A DNA stretch of 34,695 nt from Bacteriovorax sp. (GTDB taxonomy: Bacteria; Bdellovibrionota; Bacteriovoracia; Bacteriovoracales; Bacteriovoracaceae), in the NCBI GenBank assembly GCA_014378525.1, contig JACMNL010000064.1, positions 1-34,695 of the forward strand. Reading direction: 5' to 3'. How positions within the stretch are numbered: the first letter of the stretch is position 1; each line of letters starts with the position of its first letter. The position numbers and the translations under genes were made by a program. Below, piece after piece: positions 17,878-25,970 of the stretch. Under the pieces are notes generated by a model. That model worked only from the letters and a program-made list of their open reading frames with translations, was not told the origin of the DNA and made no database searches.

Positions 17878-18852
17878 CTATCGGTTAAGTTTTTTTTCCC
17901 ATTCAACAGCGGACTTAACAATATAATCAAGATCATTATATTTAGGAGTCCAGCCTAAAGTTTTCTTAATTTTTTCTGCTCGTGAGATCAGCTCAACTGC
18001 ATCTCCTGCTCTTCTCGGTCCTTCGACGACCGGAAGCTTGCGGCCGATATATTTTTCAACAGCAACAATCATTTCTCTTACAGTGAAACCCTGTCCGTAA
18101 CCACAGTTTAAAACCTGAGACTTTCCATCTTTTTCTAAAAACGCCAGAGCATCAAGATGTGCCTGGGCCAGGTCATCAACATGAATATAATCGCGTATAC
18201 ATGTACCATCTTTTGTATTGTAGTCAGTTCCAAAGATCGACATCCCTTCTCTTTTTCCGGTCGCCACTTCTGCTGCCGTTTTTAAAAGGTGAGTTGCTCT
18301 TGGAGTCGACTGACCGATCTTCCCGGTCTTACTTGCCCCAGCTACATTGAAATATCTTAGTGCCACATAATTAAAGTCATGTGCATTTGATACATCTTCC
18401 AGCATCCACTCAGTCATAAGTTTTGATCGCCCATAAGGGTTGATCGGATTTTGCGGAGTTTCTTCTGAGGCCACTCCACTTTCAGGCATTCCGTAAACAG
18501 CAGCGGTCGAAGAGAAGATTAATTTTTTCGTTCCGTGCTTGATACAGGCCTTTATCAGGTTCAGTGAATTTTCTGTATTGTTTTTATAATAGAGAACCGG
18601 GTTCTCTACACTTTCCGGAACGACAATGCTTCCGGCGAAATGCATGACTGCATCGATTTTATTTTCAGTAAAAAGTTTTTCAAGTGCAGCTGGATCATTC
18701 AGATCGCCGACAATAAGTTTTCCATAAAGAATGTTTTCTTTTCTACCAGTCGTCAGGTTATCGAAGATAATAATATCTTTACCGACCTCACCTAAAAGAC
18801 TTACGACGTGTGAACCGATATAACCTGCTCCGCCGGTAACTAAAATACTCAT
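17878..18852 (-). CDS. galE: UDP-glucose 4-epimerase
   Basis: A cytoplasmic NAD-dependent extended SDR enzyme of 324 aa that interconverts UDP-glucose and UDP-galactose. The Rossmann motif TGGAGYIGSH is at 6-15, the substrate/catalytic serine lies in FSSTAAVYG (about 114-115), and the catalytic pair is Tyr140 and Lys144 in NPYGRSK. Length and the late RAGDAVELI region match GalE well. AGAGG precedes the ATG by 5 nt. It lies 93 bases upstream of the CpsD-like gene in the same direction, consistent with supply of UDP-galactose, or a related sugar nucleotide, to the polymer made by the neighbouring glycosyltransferases. A related epimerase specificity such as UDP-GlcNAc cannot be excluded. Confidence 0.93.
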   Translation of the reverse strand: MSILVTGGAGYIGSHVVSLLGEVGKDIIIFDNLTTGRKENILYGKLIVGDLNDPAALEKLFTENKIDAVMHFAGSIVVPESVENPVLYYKNNTENSLNLIKACIKHGTKKLIFSSTAAVYGMPESGVASEETPQNPINPYGRSKLMTEWMLEDVSNAHDFNYVALRYFNVAGASKTGKIGQSTPRATHLLKTAAEVATGKREGMSIFGTDYNTKDGTCIRDYIHVDDLAQAHLDALAFLEKDGKSQVLNCGYGQGFTVREMIVAVEKYIGRKLPVVEGPRRAGDAVELISRAEKIKKTLGWTPKYNDLDYIVKSAVEWEKKLNR

Positions 18853-18970
18853 AGAGACCTCTTATCCAATCAAAGTTTATGGAGCAAATTTAACATCTAT
18901 TGGAAAAACCCGATGGATTTTTATCCAACCGAGAAAGAATTATATTAAACAAATGTTATGGAAAGTAAAG

Positions 18971-20296
18971 TTATTGGTTAATTGCTTTTTCTCTGTAACC
19001 GTAGAGCGCCTGATTTACAATAAAGCTTGAACTAACGTTGAAAAGAACGGCCTTTGCGAATGATAGCTTCGGATTATCCTGCCCCATGCAAAGCATCCTG
19101 TAGGTGATAAAATTTTGGGCGATACTTTTCGGAATTTGAATTGCATAAAAAACGGTGTTGAAGACATACCGGTCGAGTCCTGCATCACCTGTATCGACCC
19201 ACTGCCCTTTACTTTCATTGTAAATCTGGGCCATTGCAGCTGCCACCAGTACTTCCTGCACATCCTCTCGCTCCAGATCAGAGTGAGAAAGATTGTTCCA
19301 GTCAATATTGTTTTCATCCACTGAATTCCCCTTCACTCCGAGACTGATACGCTGGGGAAGTTTTTTAAGTGAATTTATAATTTCATTTTTATATTTTCTG
19401 TAAAGTCCGCGTTCTTCATACGATCTTAGCAATGACATTACCTGACTTTTATAGTTCGGATCTTTTTTCAGTTCTTCAATACGCTTTTGTGCTTTTTCCT
19501 GCTCGTTGTTAAAAATCGGATCATAAATGACGACATCAGAAATACCCATCACTCTTCCGAAAAAATAACTTTTTAAAGATTTGACCATCTGCGAGTCAGT
19601 TACCTTTGTCTGAATGCTTCCTCCGACATAAGAAAACATTAAGGTTACACCAATATCGTATCCGAGTTTTCCAAACCATTCAGCGTTAAGATCTTTATCC
19701 ATGTTGTAGTAAGCGTAACTTGCTCCCAGTGTCCCCAGATTCAACGCAAGGTTAAAACGCTTGAAGTCTCTCGTTGCATTTTTATTCACTTCGTTCGATC
19801 TGAGTGCGCGACAGCCGTAGTAAAGTTCTTTGTAACGTTTTTGATCAGCAGATGTCGTTAGGTTTTTTGCTTTGAATTTTTCCTGAATTTTATTTTCGTG
19901 AACAATAAATTTTTTAATGTGTTTTGAATTAATCTCACGGCCGTCGAGTTGTGCCAGATCCATCAATGCAGTCTTCTGTTCCTTGTCACTCAAGCTTAAA
20001 ACATATGTCAGATAATTTCCTGCGCGCTCAGTACCCACACTCTCAGGTTGCATGTTCAGACTTTCAATCATGATCTTGATATTGTCGTCTGAAAATCCCA
20101 GCGACTTCGCTTCACTGATGAATAGTTTTTTTTGTGATTGAGACCAGCTGTTTTTTAGAAGTTCTACATTTTCTTTTTTATCTGCCTTCGCGATGAAGTC
20201 CAGCATGATCGAACGGCAGTCACCTGCATTTCCTGCTATGGCATTCGTGAATGAGAGGGCCCCTAAGATAAGGGCGAAAACTATGGATTTATGCAT
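18971..20296 (-). CDS. Secreted protein of unknown function, 441 aa
   Basis: I do not recognise this family. The protein begins with a clear signal peptide (MHKSIVFALILGALSFTNAIA, cleavage near residue 21-22). The mature part is lysine- and asparagine-rich and mostly helical in appearance, with short hydrophobic stretches near 190-240 and 410-430 that could be amphipathic or membrane-associated. There is no obvious catalytic motif; few cysteines are present (in the GDCRS, YYGCRAL and RMLCMG contexts). The start codon lies within a 38-bp near-perfect palindrome and has no Shine-Dalgarno sequence, so its translation may be regulated. The upstream gene in the same direction is a secreted esterase, 61 bases away. 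Confidence 0.72.
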   Translation of the reverse strand: MHKSIVFALILGALSFTNAIAGNAGDCRSIMLDFIAKADKKENVELLKNSWSQSQKKLFISEAKSLGFSDDNIKIMIESLNMQPESVGTERAGNYLTYVLSLSDKEQKTALMDLAQLDGREINSKHIKKFIVHENKIQEKFKAKNLTTSADQKRYKELYYGCRALRSNEVNKNATRDFKRFNLALNLGTLGASYAYYNMDKDLNAEWFGKLGYDIGVTLMFSYVGGSIQTKVTDSQMVKSLKSYFFGRVMGISDVVIYDPIFNNEQEKAQKRIEELKKDPNYKSQVMSLLRSYEERGLYRKYKNEIINSLKKLPQRISLGVKGNSVDENNIDWNNLSHSDLEREDVQEVLVAAAMAQIYNESKGQWVDTGDAGLDRYVFNTVFYAIQIPKSIAQNFITYRMLCMGQDNPKLSFAKAVLFNVSSSFIVNQALYGYREKAINQ

Positions 20297-20328
20297 ACCC
20301 GGATGTTAGCTAAAATCCGGGTATGCAT
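20291..20328. repeat. 38-bp near-perfect palindrome over a start codon
   Basis: ATGCATACCCGGAT (20291-20304) is repeated inverted as ATCCGGGTATGCAT (20315-20328), and the 10-base centre contains the palindrome TTAGCTAA. Over 38 bases only one opposed pair (20305/20314) fails to match. The left arm contains the start codon of the 441-aa secreted protein (minus strand, 20296-20294). The element lies 30 bases after the esterase stop codon. No T-run follows on either strand, so it does not look like an ordinary intrinsic terminator. It could be an operator or an mRNA hairpin hiding the start. Confidence 0.85.
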
Positions 20329-20357
20329 GTTTAAACTATGAAAAAATAACAGGGAAA

Positions 20358-22022
20358 TTAGAGCGATTTCTCACGCCAAACCTGGTCGGCACCAAGGTAA
20401 AGTGTGAAGGCATGGTGGCCATATTTCATATACCAGACACCGTAGTCTTCCCAATTCAGGCGTTTAGCTTCCATGTGCTCCTGAAGTGTCGCAGTTGCGC
20501 TCTCAAGACTTGATATAAAAGTAAACTGTTGTGAGTTACTTCTTAAACCAGTTTCGTTTTCAGCATAAACGTCAGCTGTATGCTCACCGTCAGCAAGGTT
20601 ACATGTCTTAAAACTCCACAGAGTGTTTTCGACAGGCGCAATAAAATTCTGTGTTCCGTCGATGATGATATTTACACTTGTTACTTTTGCTTCGCCGTTA
20701 TTAACCGCCTGCCCGCTTGTGATCAAACACCCAAGTGCACTCTGGAAATGAGTGTTGATAACCTGGGGAGCATTTACACCTGCCACTTCTCCCAGCCATG
20801 AATTGCGTTTGAAAATTCTGCTTAACCCAAGTGCATTTTTAACTTCGAAATCAAAATTATATTCGCCATCTTTAAGGGCCTTTGAAATTCCGATGAAGTG
20901 ATTTGAGTGATCAATTGAAGCTTCGAATTTATCAACTGTTTCTCCGGTAGATTTTTTTGTCACGACAACACTGATTGTTTTGATGATCGATTGAGGAATG
21001 GTAATCAGACCTGAAATAATAAATTTTGATACTTTAGAGTCGATGGAATCAAACATGACCTCCGGAAGTACAACAGTTTTTGTTCTGCGGTTATTCGTGA
21101 AGAAAAATCTCGCAAGGTAATCAGGATAGTTGATACTTTTTTTGTTAACAAAAGTTCCACCGTTTCCGCCTTGTCCTGCCGGCCAGTTGTGACCAAGACC
21201 TGTGTTCATAATTAAAGAAACACGCGCACCTTTAGCGTCCGACCACATTGTTCCCGTACCTGCAGTTGCGGAACCTGCAAGTTTTGTCGTATCGAAAGTC
21301 GATTTATTTTGAGCATCGTAAATCGATCTCATAATCTCAGCGTTGTTGGTATCAAAGGCCGTGTTCACGATGTAATCGTTATTTCCGTAGATGATTGATG
21401 TTAACTGAGTTTTAAAAAATTCAGTTTTACCTGTTGCAAGTTTTTTACATGTATCAAGTGAAGCCTGGACTGTCGTTTTTGGAAAAGAAATTTCCTGCGA
21501 TGTTGTTCCTGTCGACGGACCTGCATTAATACCAAGGCCCGCAAACATTTCGGGAACAAGACAACCTAAAACCATTGTCTCTCCTCCACCGGAAGAGAGT
21601 CCCGAAACATACACCTGCGCCGGATCGATATCCAATTCTGGTTTTGCAAGAAGTGCCATTACTAATTTAATCACCGGACCATTGTGACGGTTGGTTGTTG
21701 TATGATCAGCTCCGTAATAATCCCAGCATCCAGAGATCACGCCGCCGTTTGGAACTTTTGGAAGAGCTACGATCATATTAAAATCGTCAGCTGTATTTTC
21801 CCAGTTACCATCTTTTTTTATGTCTTCAGCTTTTTGAGCGCATCCATGAAGGTTTATCATCAATGCTTTTTTTGTAGAGGATTTTATACTTAAGGGAGAT
21901 GAAACTTTTGGAAGGTAATAATGAACCTGCATTCCTTCAATCGTATCAAATTTCCAGTCTGCATAAGTGGTTGATGAAAAAACCGAGAGAACAACAAGAG
22001 TAAGAATTGAAAAGTGTTTCAT
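20358..22022 (-). CDS. Secreted PHB-depolymerase-family esterase
   Basis: A 554-aa exported alpha/beta-hydrolase of the extracellular polyhydroxybutyrate depolymerase / carbohydrate esterase 1-like group. A signal peptide covers about 1-21. The oxyanion region NLHGCAQ lies near 53-59, the nucleophile is in VSGLSSGGGET, a candidate acid is in YGNNDYIVN and the candidate histidine is in GLGHNWPAGQ. The catalytic part spans about 25-310. It is followed by Ig-like or fibronectin-like segments (about 320-500) and a C-terminal tail with a LQEHMEAKRLNWEDYG-type sequence like that at the end of many PHB depolymerases. It would hydrolyse a polyester or acylated polymer outside the cell; the true substrate is unknown. 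Confidence 0.82.
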   Translation of the reverse strand: MKHFSILTLVVLSVFSSTTYADWKFDTIEGMQVHYYLPKVSSPLSIKSSTKKALMINLHGCAQKAEDIKKDGNWENTADDFNMIVALPKVPNGGVISGCWDYYGADHTTTNRHNGPVIKLVMALLAKPELDIDPAQVYVSGLSSGGGETMVLGCLVPEMFAGLGINAGPSTGTTSQEISFPKTTVQASLDTCKKLATGKTEFFKTQLTSIIYGNNDYIVNTAFDTNNAEIMRSIYDAQNKSTFDTTKLAGSATAGTGTMWSDAKGARVSLIMNTGLGHNWPAGQGGNGGTFVNKKSINYPDYLARFFFTNNRRTKTVVLPEVMFDSIDSKVSKFIISGLITIPQSIIKTISVVVTKKSTGETVDKFEASIDHSNHFIGISKALKDGEYNFDFEVKNALGLSRIFKRNSWLGEVAGVNAPQVINTHFQSALGCLITSGQAVNNGEAKVTSVNIIIDGTQNFIAPVENTLWSFKTCNLADGEHTADVYAENETGLRSNSQQFTFISSLESATATLQEHMEAKRLNWEDYGVWYMKYGHHAFTLYLGADQVWREKSL

Positions 22023-22150
22023 AATTATCTCACAGTGAAATCGTTGAAAGATGTTGAAAGATACAGAATCTCTAAAACGATAGTTAATGGAGAACGGTTC
22101 GTCATATTAATATGTATTAAATTTTGTTTCATTTGCATTTAATCTCTGTA

Positions 22151-22156
22151 TATACT
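22151..22156 (+). promoter_or_regulatory. Candidate -10 box for a leaderless transcript (alpha/beta hydrolase gene)
   Basis: TATACT is followed by exactly 6 bases and then ATG (22163), with no Shine-Dalgarno sequence in between. Normal spacing would put the transcription start at the A of the start codon. A weak -35 candidate TTTCAT (22127-22132) lies 18 nt upstream. Confidence 0.45.
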
Positions 22157-22162
22157 AGCTCT

Positions 22163-23086
22163 ATGAAAACCCTACTTCTGACCATCGTTTTCCTACTCAA
22201 TGCACCACTTCACGCCAATGAAGATTGCAGAAAAACCAACCGCGAAACATTTTTGAATATTAATGATTCTTTATACAAAGAATACTCCCGTATAGATTCA
22301 AAACAGAATATCACAGACGAGAAAAAAGCTGTCTGGATCGAAGGTGATCCAAAAATTAATAAAGCCTTATTTGTAGCGCATGGATATATGGGAAGCCCGG
22401 GCGAGATGATGTTTTTAGCTCAACCATTTATTAAAAAAGGATGGACTGTTGTCGGTTTCTTATTACCGGGACATGGTTCAACTTATAAAATTGCCAATGA
22501 ATATAAAAATACACGTTGGATTAAGGAAATGAAAACCCAGCTGAATTTAGTGACTGAGTGTTTTGCAGAAGTCAGGGCCATAGGATTTTCTACCGGCGGC
22601 CTTCTCCTTCATCACTACGCTTTAACTCAGCCAATTCCTCCCAGCTTAAAAAGTCTTCATCTTGTTTCACCATTTTTCATCCAGCGCTTCGGTGGATTGT
22701 TCGACCGCATCCTGGGATTTTTTGTCAATGGAATCAGTGTGGACAAAGCTTATTTTATCAGCCACTTCAGAGACCTTAAAGTCATGACGATTGACCGTCA
22801 ATTTTATCACCAGAATATTCCGGTAGATTCCGGACTGCAGGTAAAAGAGCTCGGGCAACAGGTTTATGAAATGAAAGCTCAACCAAAGATAAAAATTCCG
22901 GTTCAGCTTTTTCTTTCTGAAGGCGACATGACAGTTGATACAGATTCAACAAAAGAAGTCATTAACCGTGACTATGAAAAAGTAAAACTCGTCTGGTACA
23001 AAGGTGAAGAGCCTCATCACTTGATGGCCCCATCCGTGAGTCACGTGGCCCCGGAAGTTCAGCAGCTCATTTTTAATTTTAAATAA
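22163..23086 (+). CDS. Exported alpha/beta-hydrolase (lysophospholipase/esterase-like)
   Basis: A 307-aa alpha/beta-hydrolase with a signal peptide (about 1-19, ending LHANE). I chose the ATG at 22163 rather than one 13 codons upstream because the signal peptide begins there. Oxyanion-hole region VAHGYMGSPGE lies near 76-86, the cap side has LPGHGS, the nucleophile motif is GFSTGG, the acid is in SEGDMTVD and the histidine is in GEEPHHLM. This order fits monoacylglycerol lipase / lysophospholipase-like enzymes acting on lipids in the periplasm or outside the cell. It is transcribed divergently from the PHB-depolymerase-type gene and its stop directly abuts the 3' end of the Ppx/GppA-like gene. 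Confidence 0.83.
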   Translation: MKTLLLTIVFLLNAPLHANEDCRKTNRETFLNINDSLYKEYSRIDSKQNITDEKKAVWIEGDPKINKALFVAHGYMGSPGEMMFLAQPFIKKGWTVVGFLLPGHGSTYKIANEYKNTRWIKEMKTQLNLVTECFAEVRAIGFSTGGLLLHHYALTQPIPPSLKSLHLVSPFFIQRFGGLFDRILGFFVNGISVDKAYFISHFRDLKVMTIDRQFYHQNIPVDSGLQVKELGQQVYEMKAQPKIKIPVQLFLSEGDMTVDTDSTKEVINRDYEKVKLVWYKGEEPHHLMAPSVSHVAPEVQQLIFNFK

Positions 23087-24079
23087 TTATTTTAAAACAG
23101 CACCCTGAAGTAAAGTGGCATTGATGATTTTAACTTCCTTAATGCCAAGACCTTCCATAAATCCCTGAACGAGCAGAAGGTTTGTCACATCCGTTGCGCG
23201 GTAGTCACCTGTTAAATCTTTATCACTTTTTTCTGATTGCGCCTTGCCGGCCTTTTCCAGGTCATCAACAGTATAAAACAGATGATCATCATTAAGATTT
23301 AGTTGTTTTTTTATCGACTGTGAATGAACGCCGCCGACTCCAATCATCGTTCTTTCTCTAATGGCCATTTTCAAATCAGCAGGTACATGAATTTTAGCAT
23401 AAGCACGGGCAAAAGCGATAATCTGTTCGCGTTTATCTCCAATCGGATTGGGTGTTGTAACAGAGTCAGGATTTTTTAATTCCACAGCTTCAATGACCAT
23501 ATTTTTAAATGTCACAGAGGCCAGGTCTCCTAAATAAGTCTCAGGTTTTTTATTTTCATGCTGACTCCACATCTGCATTGAACCCCCACCAATATCCCAC
23601 ACAACAATTTTCTTTTCATTGGTAAATGACCTGACGGAAATAAATCCCAGCATAGCTTCATCTATTTGCGAGATCACTTCCAGTCTGAGATTTAGTTTTT
23701 TGGCATACCCTTTAATGACATCTATACCATTGTGGGCCTTTCTAAAAACGCTGGTTGCTACGCCATAAGTTTTTTTAGGTTTATAAGTCCTGCCTTTTGC
23801 AGTTAATTCCGTGAGAGTTTTTAATCCGCGTTCAATAATTTCTGCGCTTAGTTTTTCATCCTTACTTCTTTCCAGGTCTTCATTAAAAGGAACTGGTTTG
23901 CTATCTGTATAAAGAACTTCGAGAATTTTATGTTCACAAAAATCAACTTTCGCCACCAGTATCTTGGTTGATCCAGAGCCGATATCGAATCCCATGCGGA
24001 CTTCCTGGCAATTTTTAGCAGTGGCAGGAAGGGATAAGAAAAATGATAACAGGCAAAGTAAGTATAAGGTAATTTTCAA
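23087..24079 (-). CDS. Apparently exported Ppx/GppA-family phosphatase-like protein
   Basis: A 330-aa ASKHA-fold protein related to exopolyphosphatase and guanosine pentaphosphatase (Ppx/GppA). The core motifs are present: GFDIGSGSTK near 30-39 (phosphate 1), YGVATSVFRKAHNG near 105-118, SQIDEAMLGF holding the catalytic-type glutamate, VVWDIGGGSMQ near 155-165 (phosphate 2) and IGVGGVHSQ (adenosine-like region). Oddly, a convincing signal peptide precedes the domain (MKITLYLLCLLSFFLSLPATA, cleavage near 21-22), whereas classical Ppx/GppA enzymes are cytoplasmic. The start is TTG at 24079 with AGGGG 6 nt upstream. If exported it would act on polyphosphate or another phosphoanhydride outside the cytoplasm. 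Its role is unknown. Confidence 0.8.
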   Translation of the reverse strand: MKITLYLLCLLSFFLSLPATAKNCQEVRMGFDIGSGSTKILVAKVDFCEHKILEVLYTDSKPVPFNEDLERSKDEKLSAEIIERGLKTLTELTAKGRTYKPKKTYGVATSVFRKAHNGIDVIKGYAKKLNLRLEVISQIDEAMLGFISVRSFTNEKKIVVWDIGGGSMQMWSQHENKKPETYLGDLASVTFKNMVIEAVELKNPDSVTTPNPIGDKREQIIAFARAYAKIHVPADLKMAIRERTMIGVGGVHSQSIKKQLNLNDDHLFYTVDDLEKAGKAQSEKSDKDLTGDYRATDVTNLLLVQGFMEGLGIKEVKIINATLLQGAVLK

Positions 24080-24189
24080 TTATGGCCCCTGGTGATTAGT
24101 GAGACGAACAATATTCTAATGCCAAATGAACTCTTTCCCAATGAAAAAAATTCACTGTTTTTATTCTAGCCACAAAAAAATGATATGTA

Positions 24190-24215
24190 TTTGTGCACAA
24201 ACACACTTTGGAGGA
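24190..24215 (+). promoter_or_regulatory. Operator-like palindrome and strong ribosome binding site of a small secreted protein gene
   Basis: TTTGTGCACAAA (24190-24201) is a perfect 12-bp palindrome in the leader region, and GGAGGA (24210-24215) lies 4 nt before the ATG at 24220. The palindrome is operator-like, but no regulator gene is nearby. The Shine-Dalgarno sequence decides the start in favour of 24220 over an in-frame ATG 9 codons upstream. Confidence 0.45.
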
Positions 24216-24219
24216 TCCC

Positions 24220-24624
24220 ATGAAAACTTTATTATTAGCTGCTCTAGTTTTATCAATCTCTGCTGGCGCACAAGCAAGATCAATTCTTGTTTTTAAATCA
24301 GTAAATAAATGTCAGACATACACGAAACAAGAACCTGTTACTGTCGACGTTCAGGAAGCTCAGGATGGACAATCTCAACTTGTTATCGCTTACCCGCTTA
24401 AGGGTGATGCTCCTGTAAAAATTCAGACGAAGAAAATTCTACCTCCACCAATGAATGCCGGTGGATCACTTAGATATGTTGGTAAAAATGATGTTACAAA
24501 AGAAAACGTAACTCTTGCTCTTGGTATCAGACCAATTAAAGCTGGCAAACTTGTTGGAAGAGGTGCAACTCTTACTCTTGAAAAACAAGACGCGATTCAG
24601 TTAATTTGTACTACAGTAAAATAG
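24220..24624 (+). CDS. Small secreted protein, unknown function, 134 aa
   Basis: I do not recognise this family. The signal peptide is MKTLLLAALVLSISAGAQA, with cleavage near residue 19-20. The mature 115 residues contain a cysteine in NKCQTYT and one near the C terminus in LICTTVK, which could form one disulfide bridge linking the two ends. The pattern of alternating hydrophobic residues suggests a small beta-rich periplasmic or secreted protein. The gene stands alone with a strong Shine-Dalgarno sequence, an upstream palindrome and a strong terminator 10 bases after the stop, the layout of a well-expressed monocistronic gene. Confidence 0.8.
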   Translation: MKTLLLAALVLSISAGAQARSILVFKSVNKCQTYTKQEPVTVDVQEAQDGQSQLVIAYPLKGDAPVKIQTKKILPPPMNAGGSLRYVGKNDVTKENVTLALGIRPIKAGKLVGRGATLTLEKQDAIQLICTTVK

Positions 24625-24633
24625 TTTTTTAAT

Positions 24634-24665
24634 AAGCGGCCTTATCAAATAAGGCCGCTTTTTTT
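24634..24665 (+). terminator. Intrinsic terminator of the small secreted protein gene
   Basis: AAGCGGCCTTAT (24634-24645) pairs perfectly with ATAAGGCCGCTT (24649-24660) around a 3-base loop, followed by a run of T through 24665. A 12-bp stem, GC-rich at its heart, with a T-run is a textbook Rho-independent terminator. A preceding A-poor, T-rich stretch makes it less convincing for the opposite strand. Confidence 0.92.
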
Positions 24666-24728
24666 GTCCATTTGCCCTATCTAACCTTTGTCTTAATGAT
24701 TCTCATCATATTTGCCCTTCTTTACAGC

Positions 24729-24739
24729 ATTGTAACAAT
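24729..24739. promoter_or_regulatory. Possible operator upstream of the phenolic-lipid operon
   Basis: ATTGT-A-ACAAT is an 11-bp dyad within the 127-base gap before the flavoprotein gene, next to tandem AATC repeats (AATCAATCAATC). It may be a regulator site for the operon, but dyads of this size also arise by chance in AT-rich DNA. No confident -35/-10 pair was found in the gap. Confidence 0.25.
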
Positions 24740-24792
24740 CAATCAATCGACTAATTGAATGACTCCTGAGATCATAACGCACGGGAGATCTG

Positions 24793-25959
24793 ATGCTTCG
24801 TCTTAATCAGAAATTAAAAATTGGTATTATTGGCGCAGGTCCTGCGGGAAGCATGATTGCCTACAGGCTCGCAAAGGCCGGCCATGAAGTTCATATCCTT
24901 GAAAGGAAATCTTCCGTGGAAAGAAAAGTTTGCGGAGAATATTTATGTCCCAAAGGAGTCGAACTTCTGCAGGACCTCAATCTGTTAGAAAAACTTTGCC
25001 ACAAATTTTCTCCTCTTTTCGGAATGGTGCTCGTATCACCCATGGGAGAAATAATTCCAAGTTATTTTCCACAAACACTTCGCGAAGAAAAAGGCCTGTC
25101 ACTTCATAGAAAAATATTTGATGAAAATCTTTTACAACTTGCCCTGGATTCCGGCGCTGTCTTACACTATAAAACAGTTACAAACGCTTTTCAAAAAACT
25201 GATGAAACATGGTCGGTAGTAGCAAGCGAAGAAATTTTTGAATTTAATTTCCTCATTGCTGCCGACGGAAGGCAGTCTAAAATTGGAAATCACCTTGGTC
25301 ACGTTGACAATATTTACACCACCAGAATTGCTCTCCACTGTTTCCTGCCAAGAAAAATTTCCAGAGGCCAGCGTCTGGGAGAAATGCATATTCTTCCTCA
25401 TGGTGCATACTGTGGTCTTGATCCGGTCAGTGATGATGAAGTTAATTTTTCAATTGTCTGTGATTCATTAAGGCTAAAAACTGAGAGGCCTAAGGACATC
25501 ATCAATCAGGAAATAAAAAACTCAAAACGCTTAAGTGAGATGTTCGATCCTGTGACTGATGAAACTGATATTAAAATTGTCAGCAGTTTAAAAAATAAAA
25601 ATCATTTCATTGCTGGCGATAACCTTGCTTATGTTGGTGATGCTGCAGGATTCATTGATCCGTTGACAGGCGAAGGGATTTATAATGCCATTCAATCAAG
25701 TACAATACTTGCAGACTGTCTGGAGAATTACCCTGATGTTCCGCAGGCACTTGCTGCCTATAAAAAAAGAAAAAAGCAATTGAGTTTTCAAAAAAATATT
25801 CTCAATCATTTTTTCCAGTTTTTGATCAGAAGATCTTTTCTTATCAAACTCACAGTTAAGTTCTTAAAGAAGTCGCCCGAGAGGGCCAGTAATTTTATCG
25901 GGATCATTGGAAATATTCACGATCCTGTCACCGGTTTTATAAAAATGCTAAAAGCATAA
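24793..25959 (+). CDS. FAD-dependent hydroxylase/reductase (geranylgeranyl-reductase-like), phenolic-lipid operon
   Basis: A 388-aa flavoprotein of the p-hydroxybenzoate hydroxylase / geranylgeranyl reductase superfamily. The dinucleotide motif GAGPAGS lies near 15-21, with the acidic end of the fold at HILERK near 36-41. The family CGEYLCPKG segment follows, and the second FAD motif YVGDAAGFIDPLTGEGI lies near 278-294. GGGAG precedes the ATG by 5 nt. It is 11 bases upstream of a type III PKS and in the same direction as a methyltransferase. In Streptomyces griseus the equivalent srsC gene encodes a hydroxylase that oxidises alkylresorcinol products to quinones, so the same role is the best guess here. 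Confidence 0.87.
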   Translation: MLRLNQKLKIGIIGAGPAGSMIAYRLAKAGHEVHILERKSSVERKVCGEYLCPKGVELLQDLNLLEKLCHKFSPLFGMVLVSPMGEIIPSYFPQTLREEKGLSLHRKIFDENLLQLALDSGAVLHYKTVTNAFQKTDETWSVVASEEIFEFNFLIAADGRQSKIGNHLGHVDNIYTTRIALHCFLPRKISRGQRLGEMHILPHGAYCGLDPVSDDEVNFSIVCDSLRLKTERPKDIINQEIKNSKRLSEMFDPVTDETDIKIVSSLKNKNHFIAGDNLAYVGDAAGFIDPLTGEGIYNAIQSSTILADCLENYPDVPQALAAYKKRKKQLSFQKNILNHFFQFLIRRSFLIKLTVKFLKKSPERASNFIGIIGNIHDPVTGFIKMLKA

Positions 25960-25970
25960 GAGAGGATTTT

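Noticed and set aside
18895-18935. Imperfect stem TTGGA...TCCAA between galE and the 441-aa gene
   Set aside because: The stem is short, contains bulges and lacks a T-run in the right place, so I do not call a terminator.
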